This document shows, in pieces, positions 1 to 7,938 of a DNA stretch of 64,000 nt. Where the stretch lies: NCBI RefSeq assembly GCF_025061645.1, contig NZ_JANYMP010000001.1, positions 116,153-180,152 on the forward strand, read 5' to 3'. The position numbers and the translations under genes were made by a program. The notes under the pieces were generated by a model. That model saw only the letters and a list, made by a program, of their open reading frames with translations. It had not been told where the DNA came from and made no database searches. Within the stretch, counting starts at the first letter, position 1; every line of letters starts with the position of its first letter. The DNA is from Umezawaea endophytica (GTDB lineage: Bacteria; Actinomycetota; Actinomycetes; Mycobacteriales; Pseudonocardiaceae).

Positions 1-1
1 C

Positions 2-30
2 GGGGGGGGGGGGGGGGGGGCCCCCCCCCC
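2..30. repeat. G19-C10 homopolymer tract
   Basis: Nineteen G residues (2-20) are followed directly by ten C residues (21-30). The tract could fold as a hairpin with almost no loop. It lies at the window edge, and homopolymers this long are error-prone in sequencing, so the exact lengths may not be real. The remainder of 31-397 is GC-rich non-coding sequence in which I see only the ribosome-binding site of the next gene. Confidence 0.6.
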
Positions 31-397
31 GGCGCCCGCCCTTCCCGCCACCACGGGCCCAGACCATCGGGGAGGAGTGGGTCCGAACCCGGAGAGCGCC
101 CGGTGTGCACCCCCCAGAGCAGCGCACACCGGACTCGCGGCACGGCGGCGCGCCTCCACGCGGGGGCCGGGGTCGGTGGGACGACCCCGGCCCGGCCAAC
201 CGCCGTGCCCGGTCCCCGTCGCAGGCCCTTCGCCTCGCCGCCCCTCCTACCAGGACGAGTCGGTGCGGACCTGCCCGGCGCCCCCTCGTGATCACCGGTC
301 TGCCACCAACCCTGCCCCGTCGCGCAGCGCGGGGGTGGGATCCCGACCGAATCCGAACGCGGGTATAACGGTGGGCAACGGCCATCTCTGGAGGACC

Positions 398-2992
398 ATG
401 CCCACACCGCGCGATCCGGATGACGCGTTCGCGGTGTTGCCCGATCCCGGTCAGGCCGACTCGCTCGACGACGTCGTGGAACGGTTGCGGTCGCTGAAGG
501 TCTGGGCGGGCGACCCGTCGTACGAGACCATCAAGGACCGGGTCAACGGGGCGTGGACCGCGGCCGGTCGCCCGGCGGGCGACCTGGTGGGCAAGACCAC
601 CGTCGTGGACTGCTTCCGGCTCGGCAGGCGGCGGCTCAACACCAACCTGGTCCTCGCGGTGGTGTCGGCGCTGCACCCGGACCAGGGGTACGTCGCCCAG
701 TGGCGGCAGGCGCTGCGGGTCGTCGGCGGCGAAACCCGTGCGGCGGCCCAGGTCCGCGTTCAGGACGGCCTCCCCGAGGACCTGAGCGGGTTCACCGGCC
801 GCGCCGCCGAACTGGACGCGCTCGCGGAGGCGCTGACCCGCGGCGGCCGGGACGGCGACCCGGTGGTGGTCTCCGCGATCGAGGGCATGGCGGGCGTCGG
901 GAAGACCCGGCTGGCGATTCACGCCGCCCACCTGCTGGCCCGGCGCGAACCGTTCGACCACGTGCTCTTCGTGAACCTGCGCGGATTCCACCCCGATCCC
1001 GGTCAGCCGCCCGCCGATCCCGCCGCCGTCCTGGACGGCTTCCTGCGGCTGCTCGGCGTGCCCGGCCACGAGATCCCGCACGGCCTCACCGAACGCGCCG
1101 CCGTCTACCGCGACCGGCTCGGCGGCACCCGCACGCTGGTGCTGCTGGACAACGCGGCCGACGAGGACCAGGTCCGCCCGCTGCTCCCCGACTCCCCCGG
1201 CTGCCCCACCCTGGTCACCAGCAGGCGCCACCTCACCGACCTCAAACCCGCCACGCACCTGGCCGTCGACGTGTTCACGCCCGCCGAGGCGCTGCGGTTC
1301 CTGGACAACGCCGCGCCGGGGGTGCCGGTCGGGCCCAGCCCGACCGCGGCGGACCGGATCGCCGCGCGGTGCGGCCACCTCCCGCTGGCGCTGAGCCTGG
1401 TCGCGGGCCACATCCGCGCCACCCCGGACTGGACGCTGACCGACCACGCCGACCGGCTCGACGAACGCCACCGCGACCGCAGGCTGGAGGGCGGCGTGGA
1501 ACTCGCGCTCGACCTGTCCTACCGGCGGCTGCCCGCCCAGCGGCGCCGACTGCTGCGGCTGGTCGCGCTGCACCCCGGCCAGGACTTCGACGCCCACGCG
1601 GCCGCCGCGCTCGTCGGCACCGACCTGCGCACCGCCCGCACGGACCTGGACCACCTGTGCGACGAGAACCTCCTCCAGGCGACGGCGGGCAGGCACACGT
1701 TCCACGACCTCGTGCGCGCCTACGCCGCGGTGCGGGCGGGTGACGAGGACCGCCCGACCGAGCGCCGCGCCGCCCTCACCCGCCTGTTCGACCACTACCT
1801 CGCGGGCGCCGCCGCGGCGATGGACGTCCTGTACCCGGCGGAAGCCCACCACCGGCCCCGGATACCGGCGCCCACCACACCGCTTCCGACGACGTCCGAC
1901 CCGGACGCCGCGCGGGACTGGCTGGACACCGAACGCCCGATCCTCGTCGCGGTGGCCGCGCACACCGCGAACCACGGCTGGCCCGAGCACACCACCCGGC
2001 TGTCCGCCACGCTGTTCCGGTACTTCACCGGCGGCCACTTCGCCGACGCGGTGGCGATCCACGGCCACGCGCGGATCGCCGCCGAGCTGACCGGCGACTC
2101 CACCGCGCAGGCCGCCGCGCTGACCAACCTCGGTGTCGCGCACATGCAGATGGGCAGGCACGGGTCGGCCGCCGAGTGCTTCGCCGCCGCGCTCCCCCTG
2201 TTCCGGCGGAACGACGACCGGGTCGGGGAGGCCCGCGCGGTGCACAACCTCGGCATCGTCGAGCACCGCCTCGGCCGCTACGCCCCCGCCGGCACGCACT
2301 ACGAGCGGGCGCTGGAGCTGTGCAGGCTGACCGGCGACCGGACCGGCGAAGCCGGGGCGCACAACGGACTGGGCATGGTCGAGTTCCGGCTCGGCCGCCT
2401 CACCAGCTCGGCCGACCACCACGAGCGGGCGCTGGCGCTGGTCCGCGAGGCGGGTGACCGGCTCGGCGAGGCCAACACGCTGATGAACCTCGGTGACGTC
2501 GAGGTCGCGCTGGACCGACTGGAGTCGGCCGCCGACCACCTGGGCCAGACCTTGGCGCTGTACCGGGCGATGGGCGACCGCGACGGCGAGGCGTGGACGT
2601 CGGACAGCCTCGGCGTGCTGGAACTTCGCCGGGGTCGGCCCGACCTCGCGACCGACCACCACGAGCGGGCGCTGGTCATCCACCGGGAGACGGGCGAGCG
2701 CGACGGCGAGGCCAACGCGCTCAACGGCCTGGGCGAAGCCGCCCAGGCCGCCGGGCGCGCCGCCGACGCGCTCGCCCACCACACCGCCGCGCTCGCCATC
2801 ACCACCGCCACGGGGGCGGGTGACGAGCGGGCCCGCGCCCACACCGGACTCGGCAACGCCCACCGCGAGCTGGGCGACGTCACCCCGGCCCGCGAGGAGT
2901 ACGGGCGGGCGTTGGCCCTCTACACCGAACTCGGCATGCCGGAGGCAGACGTGATCCGCTCCCGGCTCACCGCCCTCGACGGCGAGCGGTGA
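398..2992 (+). CDS. AfsR-like STAND regulator (HTH-like N-terminus, NB-ARC ATPase, TPR repeats)
   Basis: 864 aa. The start is the ATG preceded by GGAGG at 390-394; an in-frame extension upstream to 77 is low-complexity and unlikely to be coding. Residues 1-110 resemble the helical DNA-binding-like domain found at the front of actinomycete STAND proteins. The NB-ARC NTPase follows, with Walker A GMAGVGKTRLA near residue 163-172 and Walker B LVLLDNA near 250. The C-terminal third carries about seven TPR units, each with the NLG..E..LGR pattern and repeated 'GDR.GEA' turns. The architecture resembles AfsR or SARP regulators without the SARP activation domain, so it is probably a signal-responsive switch protein controlling transcription or binding a partner. 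Ligand and targets are unknown. It converges on the next gene with a 3-base gap. Confidence 0.85.
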   Translation: MPTPRDPDDAFAVLPDPGQADSLDDVVERLRSLKVWAGDPSYETIKDRVNGAWTAAGRPAGDLVGKTTVVDCFRLGRRRLNTNLVLAVVSALHPDQGYVAQWRQALRVVGGETRAAAQVRVQDGLPEDLSGFTGRAAELDALAEALTRGGRDGDPVVVSAIEGMAGVGKTRLAIHAAHLLARREPFDHVLFVNLRGFHPDPGQPPADPAAVLDGFLRLLGVPGHEIPHGLTERAAVYRDRLGGTRTLVLLDNAADEDQVRPLLPDSPGCPTLVTSRRHLTDLKPATHLAVDVFTPAEALRFLDNAAPGVPVGPSPTAADRIAARCGHLPLALSLVAGHIRATPDWTLTDHADRLDERHRDRRLEGGVELALDLSYRRLPAQRRRLLRLVALHPGQDFDAHAAAALVGTDLRTARTDLDHLCDENLLQATAGRHTFHDLVRAYAAVRAGDEDRPTERRAALTRLFDHYLAGAAAAMDVLYPAEAHHRPRIPAPTTPLPTTSDPDAARDWLDTERPILVAVAAHTANHGWPEHTTRLSATLFRYFTGGHFADAVAIHGHARIAAELTGDSTAQAAALTNLGVAHMQMGRHGSAAECFAAALPLFRRNDDRVGEARAVHNLGIVEHRLGRYAPAGTHYERALELCRLTGDRTGEAGAHNGLGMVEFRLGRLTSSADHHERALALVREAGDRLGEANTLMNLGDVEVALDRLESAADHLGQTLALYRAMGDRDGEAWTSDSLGVLELRRGRPDLATDHHERALVIHRETGERDGEANALNGLGEAAQAAGRAADALAHHTAALAITTATGAGDERARAHTGLGNAHRELGDVTPAREEYGRALALYTELGMPEADVIRSRLTALDGER

Positions 2993-2995
2993 CCA

Positions 2996-4363
2996 TCAGA
3001 GGTAGCCGAACACCGGCGGGAACACCAGGACCACGATCCACGCCCACACCGCGAACACCGGGAGGTACGTGGTCTGCCAGCGTTCGAGCGCCGCGAACGG
3101 CGTGCTGCGCCGGACGAGACCCAGCAGCAGCCACGCCGCCCAGGTGAGGTTGGCCAGCAGGATGATGTTCTCGCCGAGCGCCGCCGCCTTGTTCGGCGTG
3201 GTGCCGAACTCGGAGATGCGGCCGGTGATCTCCAGCAGCACCAGCACGTCGATGGCCAGCGCGCTGACCACGAGTGCGAGCTGGAGCTTGTCGAACAGGC
3301 CGGGCGGGGCCAGCGGGTCGCGCGCCGAGATCGAGTAGAGCAGCAGCGCCAGCACCACGACCAGCAGCAGGTCGAACAGGATCAGCGCCTCCCGCTCGAC
3401 GTCGATGCCCCCGCTGCTGATGCCGAACGCGACGAGGAAAGCCAGCAGCACCAACGTGAACAGCGGCGTGAACAGGCGGGTGAGCACCGGCGCGATGTTC
3501 TCGACGACGCTCTGCTTGGCCTCGACGAGCCAGCCGGAGACCACCACCGCGGCCATCCCGCCGCACGGGACGAGCCACTGCCCGACGAACGTCTCCGGGG
3601 AGATCCCGATGGCGCTGAAGGTGCCGACCGTGAACCCGATCAGCACGCCACCGCCGAGTCCGATGAGGACGGTGTAGACGAACCACTCGCCGGTGAACCG
3701 GATGAAGTCCATCCGGCGGCGCGGTGAGCGCAGGTCGTCGGAGACGTAGGCCAGCCCGACCACGAACCACAGCGCGATGGGCAGGTGGATGCTGGTCAGC
3801 ACCACCGACATGGACTCCTCGCCGAGCGGGTAGGCGTTGGCCGCCACCGCGCCCAGCGCGAACAGCGCCAGCAGCACACCCATCAGCGCCCTGGGGGCCT
3901 TGCGGCGCCAGGCGAGGAACGCCGCCAGCCACGGGAAGGCGAACAGCGCGGCGTTCGGCGCGTAGAAGGCGCCGTCCCGTTCGAACTCCAGGCCGAACAG
4001 CTCCGGCACCTTGATCGACGCCGCCGCGCCGAGCGCGCAGACGACCATCGCGAACAGGTCGCGCCGCGACCGGGTGTCCGCTACCGGGCCGTCGGTGTCG
4101 CCGGTCAGCACGAGCTGCTTCCACAGGCGTTCCGAGTGCTCCCTGGCGAACTCGCGCGACAGGTCGTCCAGGCTGCCCATCCGCTTGACCGCGACCAGGA
4201 ACGCCTCGTCGGCGTGCAGGCCCGCCGAGACCAGCTCGTCGACGGACCCCCGGAGGTGGTCCTCGAGCTCGTCGGCGTCGGTCTGCCGCAACTCCCGGCG
4301 CCGCTGCACGTAGTGCCGCCACTGCGCGAACTGGGCTTCCAGCTCGTCCTGACCTTCCGTCAT
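2996..4363 (-). CDS. Membrane protein with permease-prefix-like N-terminus
   Basis: 455 aa. The first ~85 residues are soluble, with the pattern seen in 'permease prefix domain 1' proteins (E..EDHLR...EL...GL...EAF..A..RMG). About ten hydrophobic segments follow. It starts at the ATG whose first bases overlap the stop of the upstream PadR gene (ATGA, 4 bases), so the two are translationally coupled. In actinobacteria and Firmicutes, PadR genes are often paired with membrane proteins of this prefix type and act as their repressors. Substrate or function is not predictable. A longer in-frame start at 4453 lies inside the PadR gene and is unlikely. Confidence 0.75.
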   Translation of the reverse strand: MTEGQDELEAQFAQWRHYVQRRRELRQTDADELEDHLRGSVDELVSAGLHADEAFLVAVKRMGSLDDLSREFAREHSERLWKQLVLTGDTDGPVADTRSRRDLFAMVVCALGAAASIKVPELFGLEFERDGAFYAPNAALFAFPWLAAFLAWRRKAPRALMGVLLALFALGAVAANAYPLGEESMSVVLTSIHLPIALWFVVGLAYVSDDLRSPRRRMDFIRFTGEWFVYTVLIGLGGGVLIGFTVGTFSAIGISPETFVGQWLVPCGGMAAVVVSGWLVEAKQSVVENIAPVLTRLFTPLFTLVLLAFLVAFGISSGGIDVEREALILFDLLLVVVLALLLYSISARDPLAPPGLFDKLQLALVVSALAIDVLVLLEITGRISEFGTTPNKAAALGENIILLANLTWAAWLLLGLVRRSTPFAALERWQTTYLPVFAVWAWIVVLVFPPVFGYL

Positions 4364-4734
4364 GCCGGTCCCCCTAGCGGAATCGCGGTGAACGACCTCG
4401 CGTCGCCCGGCCCGCGCCAGATCTCCTTGAGCGCGTCGACGACCGTGTCCCACTGCCGACGCTGCTCGGCCAACTCGGCCAGCCCGCTCTCCGTGACGCG
4501 GTAGTACTTGCGCCGCCGCTCCCCCGGCACCGTCTGCCAGGTCGCCTCCACGTGCCCGAGCCGTTCGAGCCGGTGCAACAACGGGTAGAGCAACCCCTCG
4601 GTCCAGTCCAACTCCCCACCGGACAACTCGTTGATCCGCCGCAGGATGGCGTACCCGTAGCTGTCCGCCTCGGCGAGGATGCCGAGCACCATCGGCGTGG
4701 CCGAGGCGGCCACAAGATCTTTGGCGACTTTCAC
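4360..4734 (-). CDS. PadR-family transcriptional regulator
   Basis: 124 aa from the GTG giving MKVAKDLVAAS; the longer in-frame ORF upstream would run through the operator and is rejected. It is a winged-helix PadR protein: the N-terminal part has 'VLGILAEADSYGYAILRRI' and the wing region has 'LYPLLHRLERLGHVEA' followed by the conserved R-K-Y-Y-R..T..G core. C-terminal helices are short (PadR-s1 type). It is the first gene of a two-gene operon with the permease-prefix membrane protein and probably represses its own promoter through the palindrome just upstream. Confidence 0.88.
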   Translation of the reverse strand: MKVAKDLVAASATPMVLGILAEADSYGYAILRRINELSGGELDWTEGLLYPLLHRLERLGHVEATWQTVPGERRRKYYRVTESGLAELAEQRRQWDTVVDALKEIWRGPGDARSFTAIPLGGPA

Positions 4735-4755
4735 GCGACCCCGCTCCGTTCGTAC

Positions 4756-4785
4756 CCTAGAAGTACTAGGCATAGTAGTTCTAGG
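4756..4785 (-). promoter_or_regulatory. Probable PadR operator (inverted repeat)
   Basis: Inverted repeat TAGAACTACTA / TAGTACTTCTA (11-base arms, one mismatch, 4-base spacer; arms 4758-4768 and 4773-4783). It lies 22-50 bases upstream of the PadR start, in AT-rich sequence unlike its surroundings. Position and symmetry fit an autoregulatory PadR site overlapping the promoter. Confidence 0.7.
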
Positions 4786-4928
4786 TATCGAGCGGCGCAA
4801 GGAACCAGGGCGCTCACCACGCTCCCGGCCCTCCTGGCCGGCACTGGCGCAACCAGTCCGGTACCCGCACAGCGCTTCGCGATCCCGGACGCAGCGGCCG
4901 ACAGGGATGAGCGGAGTACGATCGCTCG

Positions 4929-5606
4929 ATGACCAGCGAGGACGCCAAAGCGCTGCGAGCCGGACTGATCAGCGCGCTGGCCACGGCGGCGGCCGGCTTC
5001 GGCGCGATGACCGCCTTCGCCTTCACCGCTCCGTCCTCGGTGCGACACCTACCCGACCTGTGGAGCTACCAGAGCGCCACCTGGGGCGACGGCATCTTGT
5101 TGCCGTTGTCGTGCGGCGCACTGGTGTATTCCCGCGCCAAACTGACCACCAGTGGACTACGCGGGGTAACCGTGGCAGCGGCGGTGGCCGGCGGACTCCT
5201 GGGGCTTGCGACTCAGGCTCTGTGGCTCCTGGATGACGATCCCCGGTTGAACTGGACCCTTCCCGAGCCTCATCACTTCACCACCGCCGGGGTGTACCAC
5301 GGCATGTACCTGGTGACGATGTCCGCTGTCTTCGCCGCCCTGTGGACCTCCGTCCTCTGCCGCGCGAGGGCGGCCGTTCGAAACGGTGATGACGTCGACT
5401 GGCCGTCGGTCAGCGGCGGAGCGGGTCTCGCGGTGTGCTCCGGCATCGGCTTCGCCGCCTTGGTCGTCGCCGACAATCAGGTGAGTTCCGGTTCCAGCGC
5501 GAGCACGGCCACGCTTGCCGCCATCGGCACCGCACTGGCCTGCGCGCTAGGCACCGGACTCGTCGTCCTCCGGATTCTTCGGCAACGGCGTCGTCTCCGA
5601 CGGTAG
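4929..5606 (+). CDS. Unknown multi-pass membrane protein
   Basis: 225 aa with about six hydrophobic segments and a basic C-terminal tail (RQRRRLRR). I do not recognise a family. ATG start; an upstream GGAG at 4914 is rather far (11 bases), so translation may be weak. Its 3' end overlaps the 3' end of the convergent membrane-protein gene by about 60 bases, which is unusual and could make the pair sensitive to antisense transcription. Confidence 0.6.
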   Translation: MTSEDAKALRAGLISALATAAAGFGAMTAFAFTAPSSVRHLPDLWSYQSATWGDGILLPLSCGALVYSRAKLTTSGLRGVTVAAAVAGGLLGLATQALWLLDDDPRLNWTLPEPHHFTTAGVYHGMYLVTMSAVFAALWTSVLCRARAAVRNGDDVDWPSVSGGAGLAVCSGIGFAALVVADNQVSSGSSASTATLAAIGTALACALGTGLVVLRILRQRRRLRR

Positions 5607-7121
5607 GTTGTTCTCGACCCGTGACTTCACGGCCAGCGGAATGACCATGACCCACACCACCGAGATCGCGAACAATCCCAACGTCGCCTTGTTCTGCCAC
5701 CAGAGATGGGATCGAAGCCGACTGCGGAACTCACGAATTCCAGCCGGGTTTCCGGCTAGCAATTTAATTTCTCGCCCGAACTCGTGCATGAGGTGCTCGG
5801 CGTTCATCTGGGTCGTGTACGCATAAATGCGGTACAGCAGCCACGTCACAGCACCAAAGGCCAGTAGCGGTTTCACGTTCTGCGGGATGTCAGGATTCAG
5901 TCGCGCGACCAGGATACTGGGCAACCAACAGGTCGCCGCTGCGAGGAAGAGGTACAGAGCCTGCCCTTGAATGCCGTTGCTCCCGGTACTCCTCACCGTG
6001 AGCTGCTGGTGCTCGGTGGAGGTCGAGAACGCCAGGACGAAGTAGATCGCCGCAACGCACACCATACCGAGGCTGAATTGCCCCAAGGTCAGCAACGCGG
6101 AGGGGAAGGCGACTCCCCGCCAAGGCCCCACCCACAGTTGCCGCTCCACCATCCACACGACCAAGGCGCTCACGGTGAAAGCACCGACAACAGCCAGCAG
6201 GCGGGTGGCACCGTTCTCCAGCACCAGGTGCAGTCGGATCGTGGTGACGATCAGGTCTTCGCCGTAGAAGACGCCGACAGCCACGGCCAGCACGAGGATG
6301 TACGCGACGACATAGGGCGGCCACGGAGCGGCCGAGGCCAGGACGTCATGAAGGACCACAGTGCTCAAGCCACCGGACGCGGCCACGACCAGACAGGCGG
6401 CGACCGGGTTGACCTGGGGTCTCTCCTTCTCCGCCGGACTCCGCCTTCGAGTCCATGAAGCGACCAGAACCCCCGCCAACGCGACCACCGCCGCGGCGCC
6501 GATCGCGTAACCTGTCGCCCACTCGCTCGACGGCGGCTTGGCATCCGTGGGAATGTCCAGACCAAGAGGACGGCCGAGCAGCACGAAAACAGGTACCGCT
6601 GCCGCCAGCACGCCAAATCCCGTCAAGAGCGTGGCGATGAGAACCGGCACTTGCGGGGTGTCATTGGTTTCGTCCCGCTCGGCCGCCACCATGAGCGAGT
6701 AGAAGGACGGACCAACGAGGTGCGCCGCCACCAGCGCGAGACCGGCGAGTCCCACCATCGCCACCGCCGCGGACGCGGCCGACCACGTCGCCTGATAGGC
6801 GCGCGTGGCCAGGGCGATCACGGCAACCACTCCGAAGGCGTAGAGCGCGGCATTGAACTGCGTCTTCCACGTCTGCGGCACGATCACCACGGTCAACCCG
6901 CACGCGAGCCCCCACACGAGGACCACCTGTAGTGATCGTGGACTGTTCGACGCAACGGAAAGAGATGCCGACACGCCGCCGATCGCCCAGAGCGGCGCCA
7001 CCACGATCGCGATCAACCGACTGCGGGCGGTGAGGCCGAACGCCAGCACCACGGCCGCGATGATCACACCCACCAGCATGGCGGGAAGCCACCATGCCAA
7101 ATGGCTGCGGATCAGTGTCAT
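5547..7121 (-). CDS. Unknown large membrane protein (about 12 TM)
   Basis: 524 aa. It consists almost entirely of hydrophobic segments separated by short loops, with a cytosolic-looking stretch near residues 440-480 (HLMHEFGREIKLLAG) and a Pro/Asp/Glu-rich tail. No transporter signature is recognised. Codon use is slightly less GC-biased than its neighbours. The convergent overlap of 60 bases with the preceding gene is visible in the sequence; the two may be a recently acquired pair. Function unknown. Confidence 0.65.
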   Translation of the reverse strand: MTLIRSHLAWWLPAMLVGVIIAAVVLAFGLTARSRLIAIVVAPLWAIGGVSASLSVASNSPRSLQVVLVWGLACGLTVVIVPQTWKTQFNAALYAFGVVAVIALATRAYQATWSAASAAVAMVGLAGLALVAAHLVGPSFYSLMVAAERDETNDTPQVPVLIATLLTGFGVLAAAVPVFVLLGRPLGLDIPTDAKPPSSEWATGYAIGAAAVVALAGVLVASWTRRRSPAEKERPQVNPVAACLVVAASGGLSTVVLHDVLASAAPWPPYVVAYILVLAVAVGVFYGEDLIVTTIRLHLVLENGATRLLAVVGAFTVSALVVWMVERQLWVGPWRGVAFPSALLTLGQFSLGMVCVAAIYFVLAFSTSTEHQQLTVRSTGSNGIQGQALYLFLAAATCWLPSILVARLNPDIPQNVKPLLAFGAVTWLLYRIYAYTTQMNAEHLMHEFGREIKLLAGNPAGIREFRSRLRSHLWWQNKATLGLFAISVVWVMVIPLAVKSRVENNLPSETTPLPKNPEDDESGA

Positions 7122-7303
7122 GAGTAGACCATCGACCCGTTGGGCTGCCCGTTACGACAGATTCGGAACCCATACCCGTTCGGACCACACACCCCGCACA
7201 GGTGATTTTGCCGAGGATTCCCCGGTCCGGGCGAACGTCTAATTCAAGGCTGCCGAATTCCAGCCCACGATTTCGCCATTCACCCGTAGAAGGCCCGACG
7301 GCG

Positions 7304-7933
7304 TCACCCGCCCGACGACTTGCGGAGCTTCGCGCGCAGGGCGCGGCGGGCTACCGGGCCGAGGTCGTCGACGACCTCGACGAGGGTCGCCATGCGGTCG
7401 AGTGCGTCGAGGGCCGACTGTGCGCCGGCGGGGTCGACGCCCTCGAAGAGTTCCAGGCCGATGAAGCCCGCGCACACGGCTCGGGCGAGGCCTGCGGTGT
7501 CCAGGAGCGCGGCGACCGGGGAGTCTGCGAGCAGGCGGTCCAGTGCCTGTTCGATCGGGTCGATCCACAGGTGCAGGGCGGCCGCGGTGGCCTTCGCCAG
7601 TTTCGGGTCGGCCTGGGCTCCCGCGAGCATCTGGGCGAGCACCATGACGTTGCCGAGCGCGCGTTCCTCCGTGTGCAGGCCGCGGCCGAGGTCGAGTAGC
7701 TGCCGCAGGGTGGTGATCTGGTCTAGCTGCTCCAGGAACGGCGCGACCCTGGCGCTGGTGGCGACCACGCACGCTTCCTCCAGCAGCTCGTGCACGCTGC
7801 CGAAGTGGTAGAAGACCAACGCCTGGTTGGCGCCCGCCGCGGCGGCGATCGTCCGCGCGGACGTCCCCGCGATGCCGTGCCGCCGGATCGCCTCGATCGC
7901 GCCGTCGATCAGTCGTTGTCGGGTGTCCGCCAT
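7304..7933 (-). CDS. TetR-family regulator (autoregulator of the monooxygenase operon)
   Basis: 209 aa. N-terminal TetR helix-turn-helix: 'RQRLIDGAIEAIRRHG' then 'TSARTIAAAAGANQALVFYH' and 'FGSVHELLEEA'. The ligand domain is alpha-helical. It starts 5 bases after the stop of the membrane gene and is therefore the last gene of a three-gene operon (monooxygenase, membrane protein, TetR). The two TetR-type palindromes in front of the operon at 10792-10840 are its probable binding sites. A much longer in-frame reading upstream is out of context and rejected. Confidence 0.88.
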   Translation of the reverse strand: MADTRQRLIDGAIEAIRRHGIAGTSARTIAAAAGANQALVFYHFGSVHELLEEACVVATSARVAPFLEQLDQITTLRQLLDLGRGLHTEERALGNVMVLAQMLAGAQADPKLAKATAAALHLWIDPIEQALDRLLADSPVAALLDTAGLARAVCAGFIGLELFEGVDPAGAQSALDALDRMATLVEVVDDLGPVARRALRAKLRKSSGG

Positions 7934-7938
7934 GGTGA

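Noticed and set aside
77-397. N-terminal extension of the AfsR-like protein
   Set aside because: Low-complexity, no ribosome site at 77; GGAGG precedes the ATG at 398.
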